From an uncultured Clostridia bacterium (GTDB lineage Bacteria; Bacillota; Clostridia; Christensenellales; Aristaeellaceae), in the NCBI GenBank assembly GCA_945928315.1, contig CAMENN010000002.1:1-62448 (forward strand): a DNA stretch of 62,448 nt. Reading direction: 5' to 3'. Below, one piece after another: positions 18,050 through 25,570 of this stretch. The position numbers and the translations under genes were made by a program. Position 1 is the first letter of the stretch. Each line of letters opens with the position of its first letter. Below the pieces are notes generated by a model that saw only the letters and a list, made by a program, of their open reading frames with translations, did no database searches and was not told the origin of the DNA.

Positions 18050-18078
18050 ATTATATATACACCTAATTCATTTGTCAA
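18050..18078 (-). promoter_or_regulatory. Consensus sigma-A promoter for the uronide locus
   Basis: Perfect TTGACA and TATAAT on the minus strand with the ideal 17-base spacer. Such a strong promoter fits a gene set held off by a repressor. Confidence 0.9.
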
Positions 18079-18141
18079 TATTTTGTGCGAAATTATCCCA
18101 GTTTTTCCGGTTCATATCGTCAAATTCTTTTATTATTATAT

Positions 18142-18155
18142 TGTTACCGGTAACA
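18142..18155. promoter_or_regulatory. LacI-family operator 2 (upstream of the regulator promoter)
   Basis: A perfect 14-base palindrome TGTTACCGGTAACA sharing its core with operator 1. It lies just upstream of the regulator's -35 box and about 64 bases upstream of the divergent promoter's -35. Confidence 0.8.
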
Positions 18156-18164
18156 TATTACAGC

Positions 18165-18194
18165 TTGCATTGCAGGAGGCATCCGGTGTATAAT
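18165..18194 (+). promoter_or_regulatory. Probable sigma-A promoter for the LacI-type regulator
   Basis: TTGCAT and TATAAT with an 18-base spacer. The 308 bases from 17936 to 18243 hold only this divergent control region; no gene is seen there. Confidence 0.55.
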
Positions 18195-18243
18195 GGAATC
18201 CATCAGAAAAAGCCGGACCGTCGGGTCCGGCGGAAAGAGCGTT

Positions 18244-19290
18244 ATGGGCAAGATCACCATTTACGACATCGCGCGCGAGGCCGGCGTCTCCACCGCAACC
18301 GTCACCCGCGTGCTCTCCGGGCATCCCAGCGTCAGGGCCGACACGCGCGAGCGCGTGCAGCGCATCATCGACGCGCACGCCTACACCCCCAGCGCCTCCG
18401 CACGCGACCTGGAAGGCCGCAGCACGCGCACCATCGGCATCGTCATGCCCCCCGTGATCAATCCTTACTTCACCCGTCTCTACAATGCCGCCTATGAGGA
18501 GGCGCAGGCCAACGGATATTACGCTGCCCTCTTTCAGATGAACGAGAACCAGCCGATCCGGCGCGAGCTGGTGGATGAGCTGATCCGCCGGCGGCTGGGC
18601 GGCGTCATCTTCGCGGGCAACATCTGGAGCAGCGAGCGCTCCGGCCTCAAGGAGGCGCTCGAGCGCCTGCGCAACTACATGCCGGTCGTGGCTGTCTGCC
18701 CGCCCGCGACGCAGCTTGACTGCATCTGCGTGCACAGCGATCTGGTCGGCTGCTCCCGTCTGCCCGTGCGCCATCTGCACACGCTCGGTCACCGGCGCAT
18801 CGCGTTCATCGGCGGCTCCATGCGCCTGTCCGATGCCAGCCGCCGCGGCCAGAACTTCCTGGAGGAGCTGCGCGCGCTCGATCTCCCGGACGATCCGGCC
18901 TACCATGTGGACTGCGGCTACGACGCGGAGGGCGGCGAGCGCGCCGTGCTTCGCATGCTCACCAACCTCGACCGCCGACGCTGGCCGACCGCGCTGATTG
19001 CCTTCAACGACCTCGTCGCGCTCGGCGCGATGAAGCAGCTCAAGCAGATGGGCCTGCGCCTGCCGGAGGGCATGGCGATCATCGGCTGCGACAACCAGTT
19101 CTTCTGCCCCTACACCGATCCGCCGATGACGTCGGTCGACCTGCATCCCGAGGAAATGGCCCGCAGCGCCGTGCGGGAGCTGCTGCTCTCGCACGATGGC
19201 GACGCGAAGACCTTTTCGATGATGCGCGACGCGACGCTGGTCGTCCGCGAGAGCTGCGGCGCCAGGCTCGGCTACAGAAAGCTCGGCTGA
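18244..19290 (+). CDS. LacI family transcriptional regulator of the uronide locus
   Basis: A 348-residue repressor. The N-terminal helix-turn-helix is TIYDIAREAGVSTATVTRVL (residues 4-23). The hinge follows near DLEGRSTRTIGIVMP, and a periplasmic-binding-like sugar domain fills the rest. It is divergent from the binding-protein gene, and two matching palindromes lie between them, so it very likely controls that locus and itself. The ATG at 18244 is chosen because an upstream in-frame ATG falls inside the -10 box. The ribosome site (GGAAAGAG) is weak. The effector is probably an unsaturated uronide or a derivative. Confidence 0.93.
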   Translation: MGKITIYDIAREAGVSTATVTRVLSGHPSVRADTRERVQRIIDAHAYTPSASARDLEGRSTRTIGIVMPPVINPYFTRLYNAAYEEAQANGYYAALFQMNENQPIRRELVDELIRRRLGGVIFAGNIWSSERSGLKEALERLRNYMPVVAVCPPATQLDCICVHSDLVGCSRLPVRHLHTLGHRRIAFIGGSMRLSDASRRGQNFLEELRALDLPDDPAYHVDCGYDAEGGERAVLRMLTNLDRRRWPTALIAFNDLVALGAMKQLKQMGLRLPEGMAIIGCDNQFFCPYTDPPMTSVDLHPEEMARSAVRELLLSHDGDAKTFSMMRDATLVVRESCGARLGYRKLG

Positions 19291-19298
19291 TCCATCCG

Positions 19299-19342
19299 CA
19301 TAAAGAGACTGCCGCCCAAAGGTGAGCGGCAGTCTCTTTATG
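19299..19342. terminator. Bidirectional terminator between the LacI regulator and PNPOx-like gene
   Basis: A 17-bp perfect stem (19299-19315 with 19326-19342) around a 10-base loop, between convergent genes. Confidence 0.88.
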
Positions 19343-19346
19343 CAGC

Positions 19347-19907
19347 TTACAGGATGTGCCGCTCATCCAGCGGCACACCGTCGCCCCGCGCGGGCGCAAA
19401 CGGCACCTCCTGCACACAGCGCGGCGGGATTTCGGCCTTGGCGGTCACATCCTCCGGGCGGCAGACGATCCGCCAGAGCTGAATGTGCCGGGCAGCCTCC
19501 GCGTCGCCGGGCATGAGCTGCCGGTGATTGTGCGCCAGCAGCAGCCTGTGCGCGCGTTCAAACTCCGTGCTCTCCGGGTCGATGCGGCTGGCGACACCGC
19601 GCGCGATCACGGAGCGGAAATCATGCAGATGCCCCTTTACGCTGCCGCCCGCATAGGAGATGAACTGCGCCGCCGTGACGCAGACGTACGGGTTCGCAGC
19701 GAGCAGCTCCAGCTTGTAGCCCTCCTGCGCGCAGTGGAAATAGAACGTCAGGTTCTCCCCGTACGCATATCCGAAGTTCAGCGGCACGACATAGGGTGCC
19801 GGCTCGTCATGGATGCCCAGAAAGAGGGTGTCCATTCCGTCGAGCATCGCACAGAGAACCGCGCGGTCGGTGATTTCACGTGCCTTCTGACGCATGGGTC
19901 TTTTCAT
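19347..19907 (-). CDS. Pyridoxamine 5'-phosphate oxidase-like flavoprotein (Nim type)
   Basis: A 186-residue cytosolic split-barrel protein resembling NimA-like flavin- or heme-binding proteins. Visible features are the N-terminal MRQKAREITDRAVLCAMLDG, YVVPLNFGYAYGENLTFYFHCA (strand pair around residue 45), and SVIARGVASRIDP. Members reduce nitro-drugs or bind cofactors, and many have no known role. The start at 19907 is preferred over 19913 because AAGGGG is better placed. It has its own promoter and lies between the uronide locus and spoVAC without an obvious link to either. Confidence 0.8.
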   Translation of the reverse strand: MKRPMRQKAREITDRAVLCAMLDGMDTLFLGIHDEPAPYVVPLNFGYAYGENLTFYFHCAQEGYKLELLAANPYVCVTAAQFISYAGGSVKGHLHDFRSVIARGVASRIDPESTEFERAHRLLLAHNHRQLMPGDAEAARHIQLWRIVCRPEDVTAKAEIPPRCVQEVPFAPARGDGVPLDERHIL

Positions 19908-19939
19908 GGCCATTCCCCTTTCTCTTCCGAATTGCCTCC

Positions 19940-19968
19940 AGTATAGCGCATTCCGCGCGATCATGCAA
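19940..19968 (-). promoter_or_regulatory. sigma-A promoter for the PNPOx-like gene
   Basis: TTGCAT and TATACT on the minus strand, spacer 17 bases. Confidence 0.7.
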
Positions 19969-19987
19969 GGCGAACCATCCCATCAGC

Positions 19988-20019
19988 AAAAAGCGGGAGC
20001 CGCACGACGCGGTTCCCGC
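19988..20019 (-). terminator. Terminator after spoVAC
   Basis: On the minus strand a GC-rich 11-bp stem with one mismatch (20009-20019 with 19993-20003) is followed by five T. It shows that spoVAC transcription stops here rather than running towards spoVAD. Confidence 0.85.
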
Positions 20020-20023
20020 CCTT

Positions 20024-20485
20024 TCACAGCATGTCCAGGAAAAACACGATCAGGCCGACGATGATCGAGCCGGAGATGCCGTACACCAGCACCGGCCCGG
20101 CCAGCGTGAACAGCTTCGCGCCCACGCCCATGACCAGTCCCTCGCGCCGGAACTCCATCGCCGGAGAGACGACGCTGTTGGCAAAGCCGGTGATCGGCAC
20201 GATGCTGCCCGCTCCGGCGTACTTGCCGATTCTGTCGTACACGCCGATGCCCGTCAGCAGTGCCGAGAGAAAGACGAGCGTGATGCTCGTCGCCGTCGAG
20301 GCAGCCTGCATCCCCAGCTGCAGCCAGTTCGTGTACAGGTCCATGATCACCTGGCCGATGGCGCAGATCGTCCCGCCGACCCAAAAGGCCCGAAAGAGTC
20401 CGACGCCCATCTCGCTCCTGGGCGCAAAGCGCTCCACAAGCTGCGCATATCTCGCCCGCTCGCGCGCATCATCCTTCCCGCTCAT
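20024..20485 (-). CDS. spoVAC: Stage V sporulation protein AC (SpoVAC)
   Basis: A 153-residue integral membrane subunit of the SpoVA dipicolinate channel. SpoVAC has been shown in Bacillus to behave as a mechanosensitive channel. Four hydrophobic segments are visible and the family signature is FWVGGTICAIGQ, GIGVYDRIGKYAGAGS and VPITGFANSVVSPAMEF. It shares the AIGQ and VP(I/L)TGF motifs with SpoVAE, as expected for homologues. The ATG lies 17 bases inside a small upstream reading frame and follows AAAGGGGGG. It is detached from spoVAD/AE and has its own terminator. Confidence 0.94.
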   Translation of the reverse strand: MSGKDDARERARYAQLVERFAPRSEMGVGLFRAFWVGGTICAIGQVIMDLYTNWLQLGMQAASTATSITLVFLSALLTGIGVYDRIGKYAGAGSIVPITGFANSVVSPAMEFRREGLVMGVGAKLFTLAGPVLVYGISGSIIVGLIVFFLDML

Positions 20486-20609
20486 CGGCAGCCCCCCTTT
20501 CGTGGCGGATGGTCATGCCGTCCGGCGGCCTGCGCACGCGGCTCTCCCGCGCGCCCGGGCGCGGCACGCACTCCAGTGCATAGGTGATGATCGTGTGTCT
20601 GTCCTTCAT
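20469..20609 (-). CDS. Small hypothetical protein overlapping the spoVAC start
   Basis: A 46-residue reading frame, MKDRHTIITYALE..., preceded by a strong GGAGGTGTGCGAGG and ending 17 bases inside spoVAC. The product is basic and rich in Arg, with no membrane segment. I do not recognise a family. The strong ribosome site, the position immediately after a candidate sigma-G promoter, and the overlap suggest either a small spore protein or a leader frame that couples translation to spoVAC. A chance frame cannot be excluded. Confidence 0.5.
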   Translation of the reverse strand: MKDRHTIITYALECVPRPGARESRVRRPPDGMTIRHERGAADEREG

Positions 20610-20638
20610 CCTCGCACACCTCCGTCCATCGATGCGGA

Positions 20639-20668
20639 TAGCGTGCGCAGGCGCAGGCGCTTTTATGC
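20639..20668 (-). promoter_or_regulatory. Candidate sigma-G promoter for spoVAC
   Basis: On the minus strand GCATA, 18 bases, CACGCTA, close to the GNATR-N18-CATNNTA pattern of forespore promoters. It lies about 30 bases before the small upstream reading frame. Confidence 0.45.
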
Positions 20669-20685
20669 AGATTTTGCAGACGGCA

Positions 20686-22503
20686 TCAAAGCCATGGCGC
20701 GCGCAGCACCGAGCCGTCCAGTGCAGAGACAACAACTGTGACCGGCCACTGCGCCCCGTCGATCTCCTCAAAGGCGAGCACCTGCCAGGCGGGCACAAGC
20801 CGCGCCTTGTCGCGCACGGCGTAGATCAGCTCGACGCGCGGCGCAGCCCCGATGTCCGGCACCAGCTCGGGCATCCAGCTCTTCTCCGCTTCGCGCACGG
20901 CGTAGGCCAGCGCCTCGCCGGGCGCAATCAGCGTTTGCGGTTCGCCCGCCTCCCCGGTCGTGAATGGTGCGCTCATCGTCAGCGCGCGCACGCCGTCCAC
21001 CGTCACATAAGCCGAGACATACAGATACGCCTCATCCGCCGGCACGCCGTCCACGGCGCCGCGGGCCACCAGCAGAAAACCCTCGTCCCGCTCCGTCATG
21101 CCGGACAGGTCATACGGATCAAAGCCCGGATACGCCCCCGCCGCGATCTCCGCGTTGCGCGCATCGGACAGCGCCCTCGCTGTCTCCATGTCCATCGCGA
21201 AAGCATAAACGGTCTGTGCGCCCGCGACGCCCAGCCGGTCGAGCAGCGCCGAAAGCTCGCTCTGCGCGTCCGTCAGCGTGAGCAGCGTCAGATCGTCCGC
21301 CTGCGGCGTGTCCGCATAGGCGGATACTTCGCCCCGGTCGTAATACACCCGCGCCGCCAGACCGTAGAGGTACTCCGTCACGGCATCCCTCGGGACGGTG
21401 ACGCTTTTCGTCTCCCCGTCCGCCGTCTGAAAGCGCACCTCCTGCGTGCCGTCGTATGCGCTCAGGTCGATCCTGTCCTGCGCTACGGTCAGGACGGCAC
21501 CGCCTTCGATCCAGTACGCCACGCTCTCGTCGTACGTCTTCGTTTCAAGAAGCCGCGCAAAGGTGAAATCCTCTGGCTTCACGGTGTCCCGGAAGTCCCT
21601 CTGCGCCACGGCAACCACAGGCAGCGCGCCCGCAAAGCCCTCCGGCACGACCGTCTGCGCGCCGCTGAGCGGCTCCGGCGCCGGCTCCGGCTCTCGCGCC
21701 CGGAGCGACGGCGTCACGGTCACATCCCAAGTCTCGCGAACCCAGGTGTTGTCCGGCTCCTCCCGGAGCCATTCTCCCTGCGGCGTGACCTCCCAGCTGC
21801 TCAAATAGAACCGCAGGGTGTAGCTGTCCGAACGCTCGATGCCGCCGTTCCAGCCATACAGCTCAAACGAGGAGACAATCGCGCCGTCCTGCGTCACCGT
21901 ATCGCTGTAGCCGATGTCGCCGCTCATCACGTCGCCGTCCAGCATATAGCCGTCGGGCACGCACTTCGCCATCACGATGCGCGCGCCGCGCTCCGCCGCC
22001 AGCTCCGCGTAGGTGTCCGCGCCCTCCGGCGCCGCTTCACCATTGTGGATATTGTACCCCGCCGGCTCACTCACATCCGCGTCCTCCGGCATGAGCACGA
22101 CGTTTTCGCCCTCCACGGGCTCCATGACGACCGTACCGTAGAGCACGCCGCCCTCGTAGATCACATCGGTCACCGTGTAGGTCACGCTTCCCAGCGTGCA
22201 TCGCTCGCCCGACTCCGCCGCATCGCCCTGCAGAAGGCGCGCGCCGAAGTCCTCGCCATACAACTCGCCAAAGCGCTCTGCCGTCCGGGGATACAGCGCC
22301 GCCACGGCGACGCCCGCCAGCAGCAGCGCCAGAATCAGCACCAGCACGGGCGCCAGGACCAGCTTCCGTTTCACCCTGCATTCCTCCTGATCCGCGGTCA
22401 GACGGCGGAGGGTATATCCGATGCGCGCTTTGAACGCCTGCGGCGTCTCGCCGAACGCCCGCAGCAGCTCTTCCCTTGAAGGCTCGTATGTCTGCCTGTT
22501 CAT
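20686..22503 (-). CDS. Membrane-anchored anti-sigma-like protein, large ectodomain
   Basis: A 605-residue protein with an N-terminal cytosolic part (about 45 residues), one membrane helix (KLVLAPVLVLILALLLAGVA, about 47-66) and a large exported domain. Its ATG is one base after the stop of the ECF sigma factor, the standard place for an anti-sigma factor. The N-terminal segment would bind sigma. The ectodomain is acidic and contains YT-rich beta-like stretches and a late region (ALAYAVREAEKSWMPELVPD, then WPVTVVVSALDGSVL) that resembles peptidase-propeptide-like folds. I do not recognise the whole ectodomain. The assignment rests on gene order and topology. Confidence 0.7.
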   Translation of the reverse strand: MNRQTYEPSREELLRAFGETPQAFKARIGYTLRRLTADQEECRVKRKLVLAPVLVLILALLLAGVAVAALYPRTAERFGELYGEDFGARLLQGDAAESGERCTLGSVTYTVTDVIYEGGVLYGTVVMEPVEGENVVLMPEDADVSEPAGYNIHNGEAAPEGADTYAELAAERGARIVMAKCVPDGYMLDGDVMSGDIGYSDTVTQDGAIVSSFELYGWNGGIERSDSYTLRFYLSSWEVTPQGEWLREEPDNTWVRETWDVTVTPSLRAREPEPAPEPLSGAQTVVPEGFAGALPVVAVAQRDFRDTVKPEDFTFARLLETKTYDESVAYWIEGGAVLTVAQDRIDLSAYDGTQEVRFQTADGETKSVTVPRDAVTEYLYGLAARVYYDRGEVSAYADTPQADDLTLLTLTDAQSELSALLDRLGVAGAQTVYAFAMDMETARALSDARNAEIAAGAYPGFDPYDLSGMTERDEGFLLVARGAVDGVPADEAYLYVSAYVTVDGVRALTMSAPFTTGEAGEPQTLIAPGEALAYAVREAEKSWMPELVPDIGAAPRVELIYAVRDKARLVPAWQVLAFEEIDGAQWPVTVVVSALDGSVLRAPWL

Positions 22504-22504
22504 C

Positions 22505-22978
22505 TCATTGGCCCTCCTTTCCGCTCAGCTCGGCGCGCAGGCGGAGACGCGCCCGGTGCATCCGGCTTCTGACCGTCGTGCCCGGCACGCGCAGCGCCCG
22601 CGCCACCTCGTCCGTTGAAAATCCTTCCATGTAGTGCAGAAGAAGAGGCGTTCTCAGCTTTTCCGGCAGATGCGAAAGCGCGTCCCGAAGCGCCAGATCC
22701 GGCGGCGGGGTCATGCCCCCGAGCCGCTCGAGCTGATCGCTGGGCACCACGCGGGCGCGTCTGCGCAGCATCGACTTGCACTGGTTGATCACGATGCGCG
22801 TGAGCCACGGGCGAAAGGCGCCCTCCGCCACGCGGGCGCGGTGCCGCCAGGCGTTTTCGATCGCCTGCGCGACGGCATCCTGCGCATCCTGATCGTGGTG
22901 CAGATAGCTCACGGACAGCCGATAGAGCATATCCTGCATGTCCGTGACCTCCTGTACAAAGCGTTCCCCGTCGATCAC
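22505..22978 (-). CDS. RNA polymerase ECF-type sigma factor
   Basis: A 157-residue sigma-70 family factor. Region 2 spans MLYRLSVSYLHHDQDAQDAV through FRPWLTRIVINQCKSM. Region 4 is LPEKLRTPLLLHYMEGFSTDEVARAL followed by GTTVRSRMHRARLRL. The GTG at 22978 is preferred because GAGGAGG lies about 10 bases upstream and region 2 begins soon after. Upstream ATGs would add an unstructured N-terminus. About 50-80 bases upstream on the minus strand, TGCAACA, 16 bases, CGTTA has the shape of an ECF-type promoter, so self-regulation is possible. It is co-transcribed with the membrane partner. Confidence 0.9.
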   Translation of the reverse strand: MIDGERFVQEVTDMQDMLYRLSVSYLHHDQDAQDAVAQAIENAWRHRARVAEGAFRPWLTRIVINQCKSMLRRRARVVPSDQLERLGGMTPPPDLALRDALSHLPEKLRTPLLLHYMEGFSTDEVARALRVPGTTVRSRMHRARLRLRAELSGKEGQ

Positions 22979-23131
22979 CTGACCGTTCCTCCTCTCAAAG
23001 CGCGCGTGCTTTTCACACAGATAACGCGCGGCAGGGCGCTTTTGTTGCATGAAAAAAGAAAAAGCGGCAGAGTTTTCCACCGCTGTTCCATCTGGCCTGT
23101 TCGTTTCCGGCGAGCGGGACGGCCGCGCCGC

Positions 23132-23596
23132 TCACGCTTCCGTCTCCTCGTTATAGCACTCCACCTGCACGCCCGCCTCGCGGAAGATCTCCAGCGCAAA
23201 CGGGTCGGGATAGCCCGCACCGTAGACCACGCGCACGATGCCCGCGTTGACGATCATCTTCGCGCAGAGGATGCACGGCTGATGCGTGCAGTAGAGCGTC
23301 GCGCCGGAGATTTCGATGCCCAGCTTCGCCGCCTGGATGATGGCGTTCTGCTCCGCGTGCACGGCATAGCACATCTCGTGCCGCGTGCCGGAGGGGATGC
23401 CGAGCTTTTTGCGCAGGCACTCCCCGCGCTCCACGCAGGTCTTGACGCCCGCGGGCGCACCGTTGTAGCCCGTGGTCATCACGCGCTTGTCCCGCACGAT
23501 GACCGCGCCGATCTTTCTGTCCTTCTGGTAGCAGCTGGCCCAGCTGCTCACCAGGCCCGCCATCTCCATGAAGCGTCGGTCCCATTTGTCAAACAT
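23132..23596 (-). CDS. Deoxycytidylate (dCMP) deaminase, ComEB type
   Basis: A 154-residue zinc deaminase that converts dCMP to dUMP for thymidylate synthesis. The zinc-binding catalytic motif HAEQNAI (His and Glu near residue 77) is followed by QPCILCAK (two Cys near residue 105). The N-terminal WDRRFMEMAGLVSSWASCYQ is characteristic of this subgroup, as is TTGYNGAPAG. The ATG follows GGAGG. It is divergent from the flippase gene with 55 bases between the two starts. Confidence 0.93.
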   Translation of the reverse strand: MFDKWDRRFMEMAGLVSSWASCYQKDRKIGAVIVRDKRVMTTGYNGAPAGVKTCVERGECLRKKLGIPSGTRHEMCYAVHAEQNAIIQAAKLGIEISGATLYCTHQPCILCAKMIVNAGIVRVVYGAGYPDPFALEIFREAGVQVECYNEETEA

Positions 23597-23651
23597 ACCG
23601 CAATCCTCCTGTTCTTTCGCACCGCGCGCGGCGCATAGCCTCTTCGGGGTG

Positions 23652-24962
23652 ATGGACGTGAAAAAGAGGCTGGTCCGCCAGACGCTGGGCCTGAGCGTTT
23701 CCCATTTTGTCGTGCGCGTTCTGGGCTTTGTGCTGCGCATTCTGCTCTCACGCGAGCTGGGCGCGGCGTCCATGGGGCTGGTTGAGCTGGCCCACAGCGC
23801 GCAGCAGCTGCTCATCACGCCGGTGGTCACCGGCCTGCCCGCCGCCGTCTCCCGCATGAGCGCGAAGGCCGAGGGGCAGCGCGGCCGGCAATCGCGCGTG
23901 CTGCGCTGCGCTCTGGCGCTCTCGCTGGGCGTGAGCGTTCCGTTGGCGATTTGCGCCTATCTCTTGCGCAGCCCGATCGCCGCATGGCTGGGCGACATGC
24001 GCACGCTGCCGGCGCTGCTCTTCTGCCTGCCGTGCATTCCCGTGCTGGCAGTCTCCTGCGCGCTCAACGGCTACTTCTACGGCACGGGCCGCCCCGCGCC
24101 GCCCGCTTTCGGCGAGCTGACGGAGCAGATCGTGCGCCTGCTGCTGTGCCTGCGTCTGTGCGCGCTGCTGACCAGCATGCCGCTGGCGCTGCGCGCGGCA
24201 ATTCCCGCGGCGGGCGCGCTCGCCGGCGAGCTGGCGGGGCTTCTGCTCATGCTTCCGCTGTGCCTGCGGCCGCTGCTGCGCACGCGCGGCGACGGCTCCC
24301 GCCGGGCCATCCTACGCGAGCTGCTCTCGCTCTCCCTCCCGCTGACGGGGATGAAGCTCGTCTCCTCGCTCACGCGCACGGTGAACGCCACGATCATCCC
24401 CGCCCGGTTGGTCGTCTCCGGCCTGCCGCAGAGCGAGGCGCTCAGCCTGCTGGGCATGATGAACGGCATGCTCATGCCGGTGCTGATGCTCCCCTCGTTC
24501 ATCACGTGCAGCCTGTCGATGGTCTGCGCGCCGGAGATGACCCGCCGTCAGGCGCAGGGACAGCCGCTGCGCCGCCTCTGCCTGCGCGCGCTGGGCGTGG
24601 CGCTTGGCGTCGGCCTGTGTGCGATGGCCGGGGTCTGTCTCTTTGCGCCGTTCATCGCGGAGACGGTCTACCGCCAGGCGGAGCTGCTGCCGCTGCTCCG
24701 GCGTTGCTGTGCGCTGATTCCCGTGTTCGCGCTCTCCCAGGTCGTCGGCGGGCTGCTCAACGGCCTCGGCCTGCAAAGCGCGGTGCTGCGCATCACGCTG
24801 CTGTGCGGGGTGACCGGCGTCGTGCTGAACTATCTGCTCGTCGCGCAGCCCGCTCTCCGGCTGTGGGGCGCGCTTATCGCGCTGGCTGCCACGCAGCTGC
24901 TGGCGCTCCTGCTCAGCGCGCGCACGCTGCTGCGCGCCGTCCGCCCGCAAGGCGGCGCATAA
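23652..24962 (+). CDS. Polysaccharide/lipid flippase, SpoVB-like (MOP superfamily)
   Basis: A 436-residue membrane protein with about 12 predicted helices. The opening VRQTLGLSVSHFVVRVLGF and the following LLSRELGAASMGL are typical of SpoVB/YabM/MurJ-like transporters, as are GYFYGTGR and LTGMKLVSSLTRTVNATIIP. Such proteins flip lipid-linked precursors of cell wall or spore cortex. The start at 23652 has only a weak ribosome site (GGGGTG). The exact substrate cannot be told, and a spore role is suggested only by similarity and by other spore genes in the window. Confidence 0.85.
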   Translation: MDVKKRLVRQTLGLSVSHFVVRVLGFVLRILLSRELGAASMGLVELAHSAQQLLITPVVTGLPAAVSRMSAKAEGQRGRQSRVLRCALALSLGVSVPLAICAYLLRSPIAAWLGDMRTLPALLFCLPCIPVLAVSCALNGYFYGTGRPAPPAFGELTEQIVRLLLCLRLCALLTSMPLALRAAIPAAGALAGELAGLLLMLPLCLRPLLRTRGDGSRRAILRELLSLSLPLTGMKLVSSLTRTVNATIIPARLVVSGLPQSEALSLLGMMNGMLMPVLMLPSFITCSLSMVCAPEMTRRQAQGQPLRRLCLRALGVALGVGLCAMAGVCLFAPFIAETVYRQAELLPLLRRCCALIPVFALSQVVGGLLNGLGLQSAVLRITLLCGVTGVVLNYLLVAQPALRLWGALIALAATQLLALLLSARTLLRAVRPQGGA

Positions 24963-25050
24963 CAGGCAGTTTTCCCGTCGGTCAGTCGCACAGGCGCCTT
25001 CCGCAAGGAACATTATACGGCATCCTTCCCGCGCACGCAAGAGGCGCGTC

Positions 25051-25079
25051 TTGCCAAAGCGGCCGCCGGGCGCTATAAT
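25051..25079 (+). promoter_or_regulatory. sigma-A promoter for luxS-mtnN
   Basis: TTGCCA and perfect TATAAT with a 17-base spacer, giving a short leader of about 25 bases. Confidence 0.75.
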
Positions 25080-25110
25080 AGGAGGGCAAGTTTTTTCCCG
25101 GGAGGTACCT

Positions 25111-25566
25111 ATGAACCGCATCCAGAGCTTTTCGATCAACCATGACAAGCTGCTCCCCGGCCTGTACGTCAGCCGCGTGGACGGCGACGTGACCACCTAC
25201 GACATGCGTCACCGCCGCCCGAACACGGGCGACCTGCTGGACAACGCCACCCTGCATTCCCTCGAGCACCTGTTTGCCACCTACATCCGCAACGGCGAGC
25301 TGGGCCCGGACATCCTCTACTTCGGACCGATGGGCTGCCAGACGGGCTTCTACCTGCTCGTGCGCAACGCGGACAACGCGCGCGTGCTCGCCGAGGTGCG
25401 GCGCACGATGCAGAAGATCCTCGAGCACGAGGGTCCCGTCTTCGGCGCGAGCTCCCGCGAGTGCGGCAACTACATCAATCTGAATCTCGAGTGCGCGCAG
25501 AAGGAGGCCCGGCGCTACCTGGCCGAGCTCGACGCGCGGCCCGTGACCTTCACCTATGAGGAGTGA
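25111..25566 (+). CDS. luxS: S-ribosylhomocysteine lyase (LuxS)
   Basis: A 151-residue metalloenzyme that splits S-ribosylhomocysteine into homocysteine and 4,5-dihydroxy-2,3-pentanedione, the precursor of autoinducer 2. Metal ligands are His49 and His53 (HSLEHL) and Cys118 (SRECGNY); the catalytic cysteine is Cys76 in GPMGCQTGFY. The length matches the family. The ATG follows GGGAGG. The gene is followed after 4 bases by mtnN, so the pair performs both steps from S-adenosylhomocysteine to homocysteine. Confidence 0.97.
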   Translation: MNRIQSFSINHDKLLPGLYVSRVDGDVTTYDMRHRRPNTGDLLDNATLHSLEHLFATYIRNGELGPDILYFGPMGCQTGFYLLVRNADNARVLAEVRRTMQKILEHEGPVFGASSRECGNYINLNLECAQKEARRYLAELDARPVTFTYEE

Positions 25567-25570
25567 ATCT

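Noticed and set aside
19347..19907. Annotation as a nitroimidazole-resistance gene
   Set aside because: Only family-level similarity to PNPOx/Nim split-barrel proteins is visible; specific drug reduction cannot be claimed.
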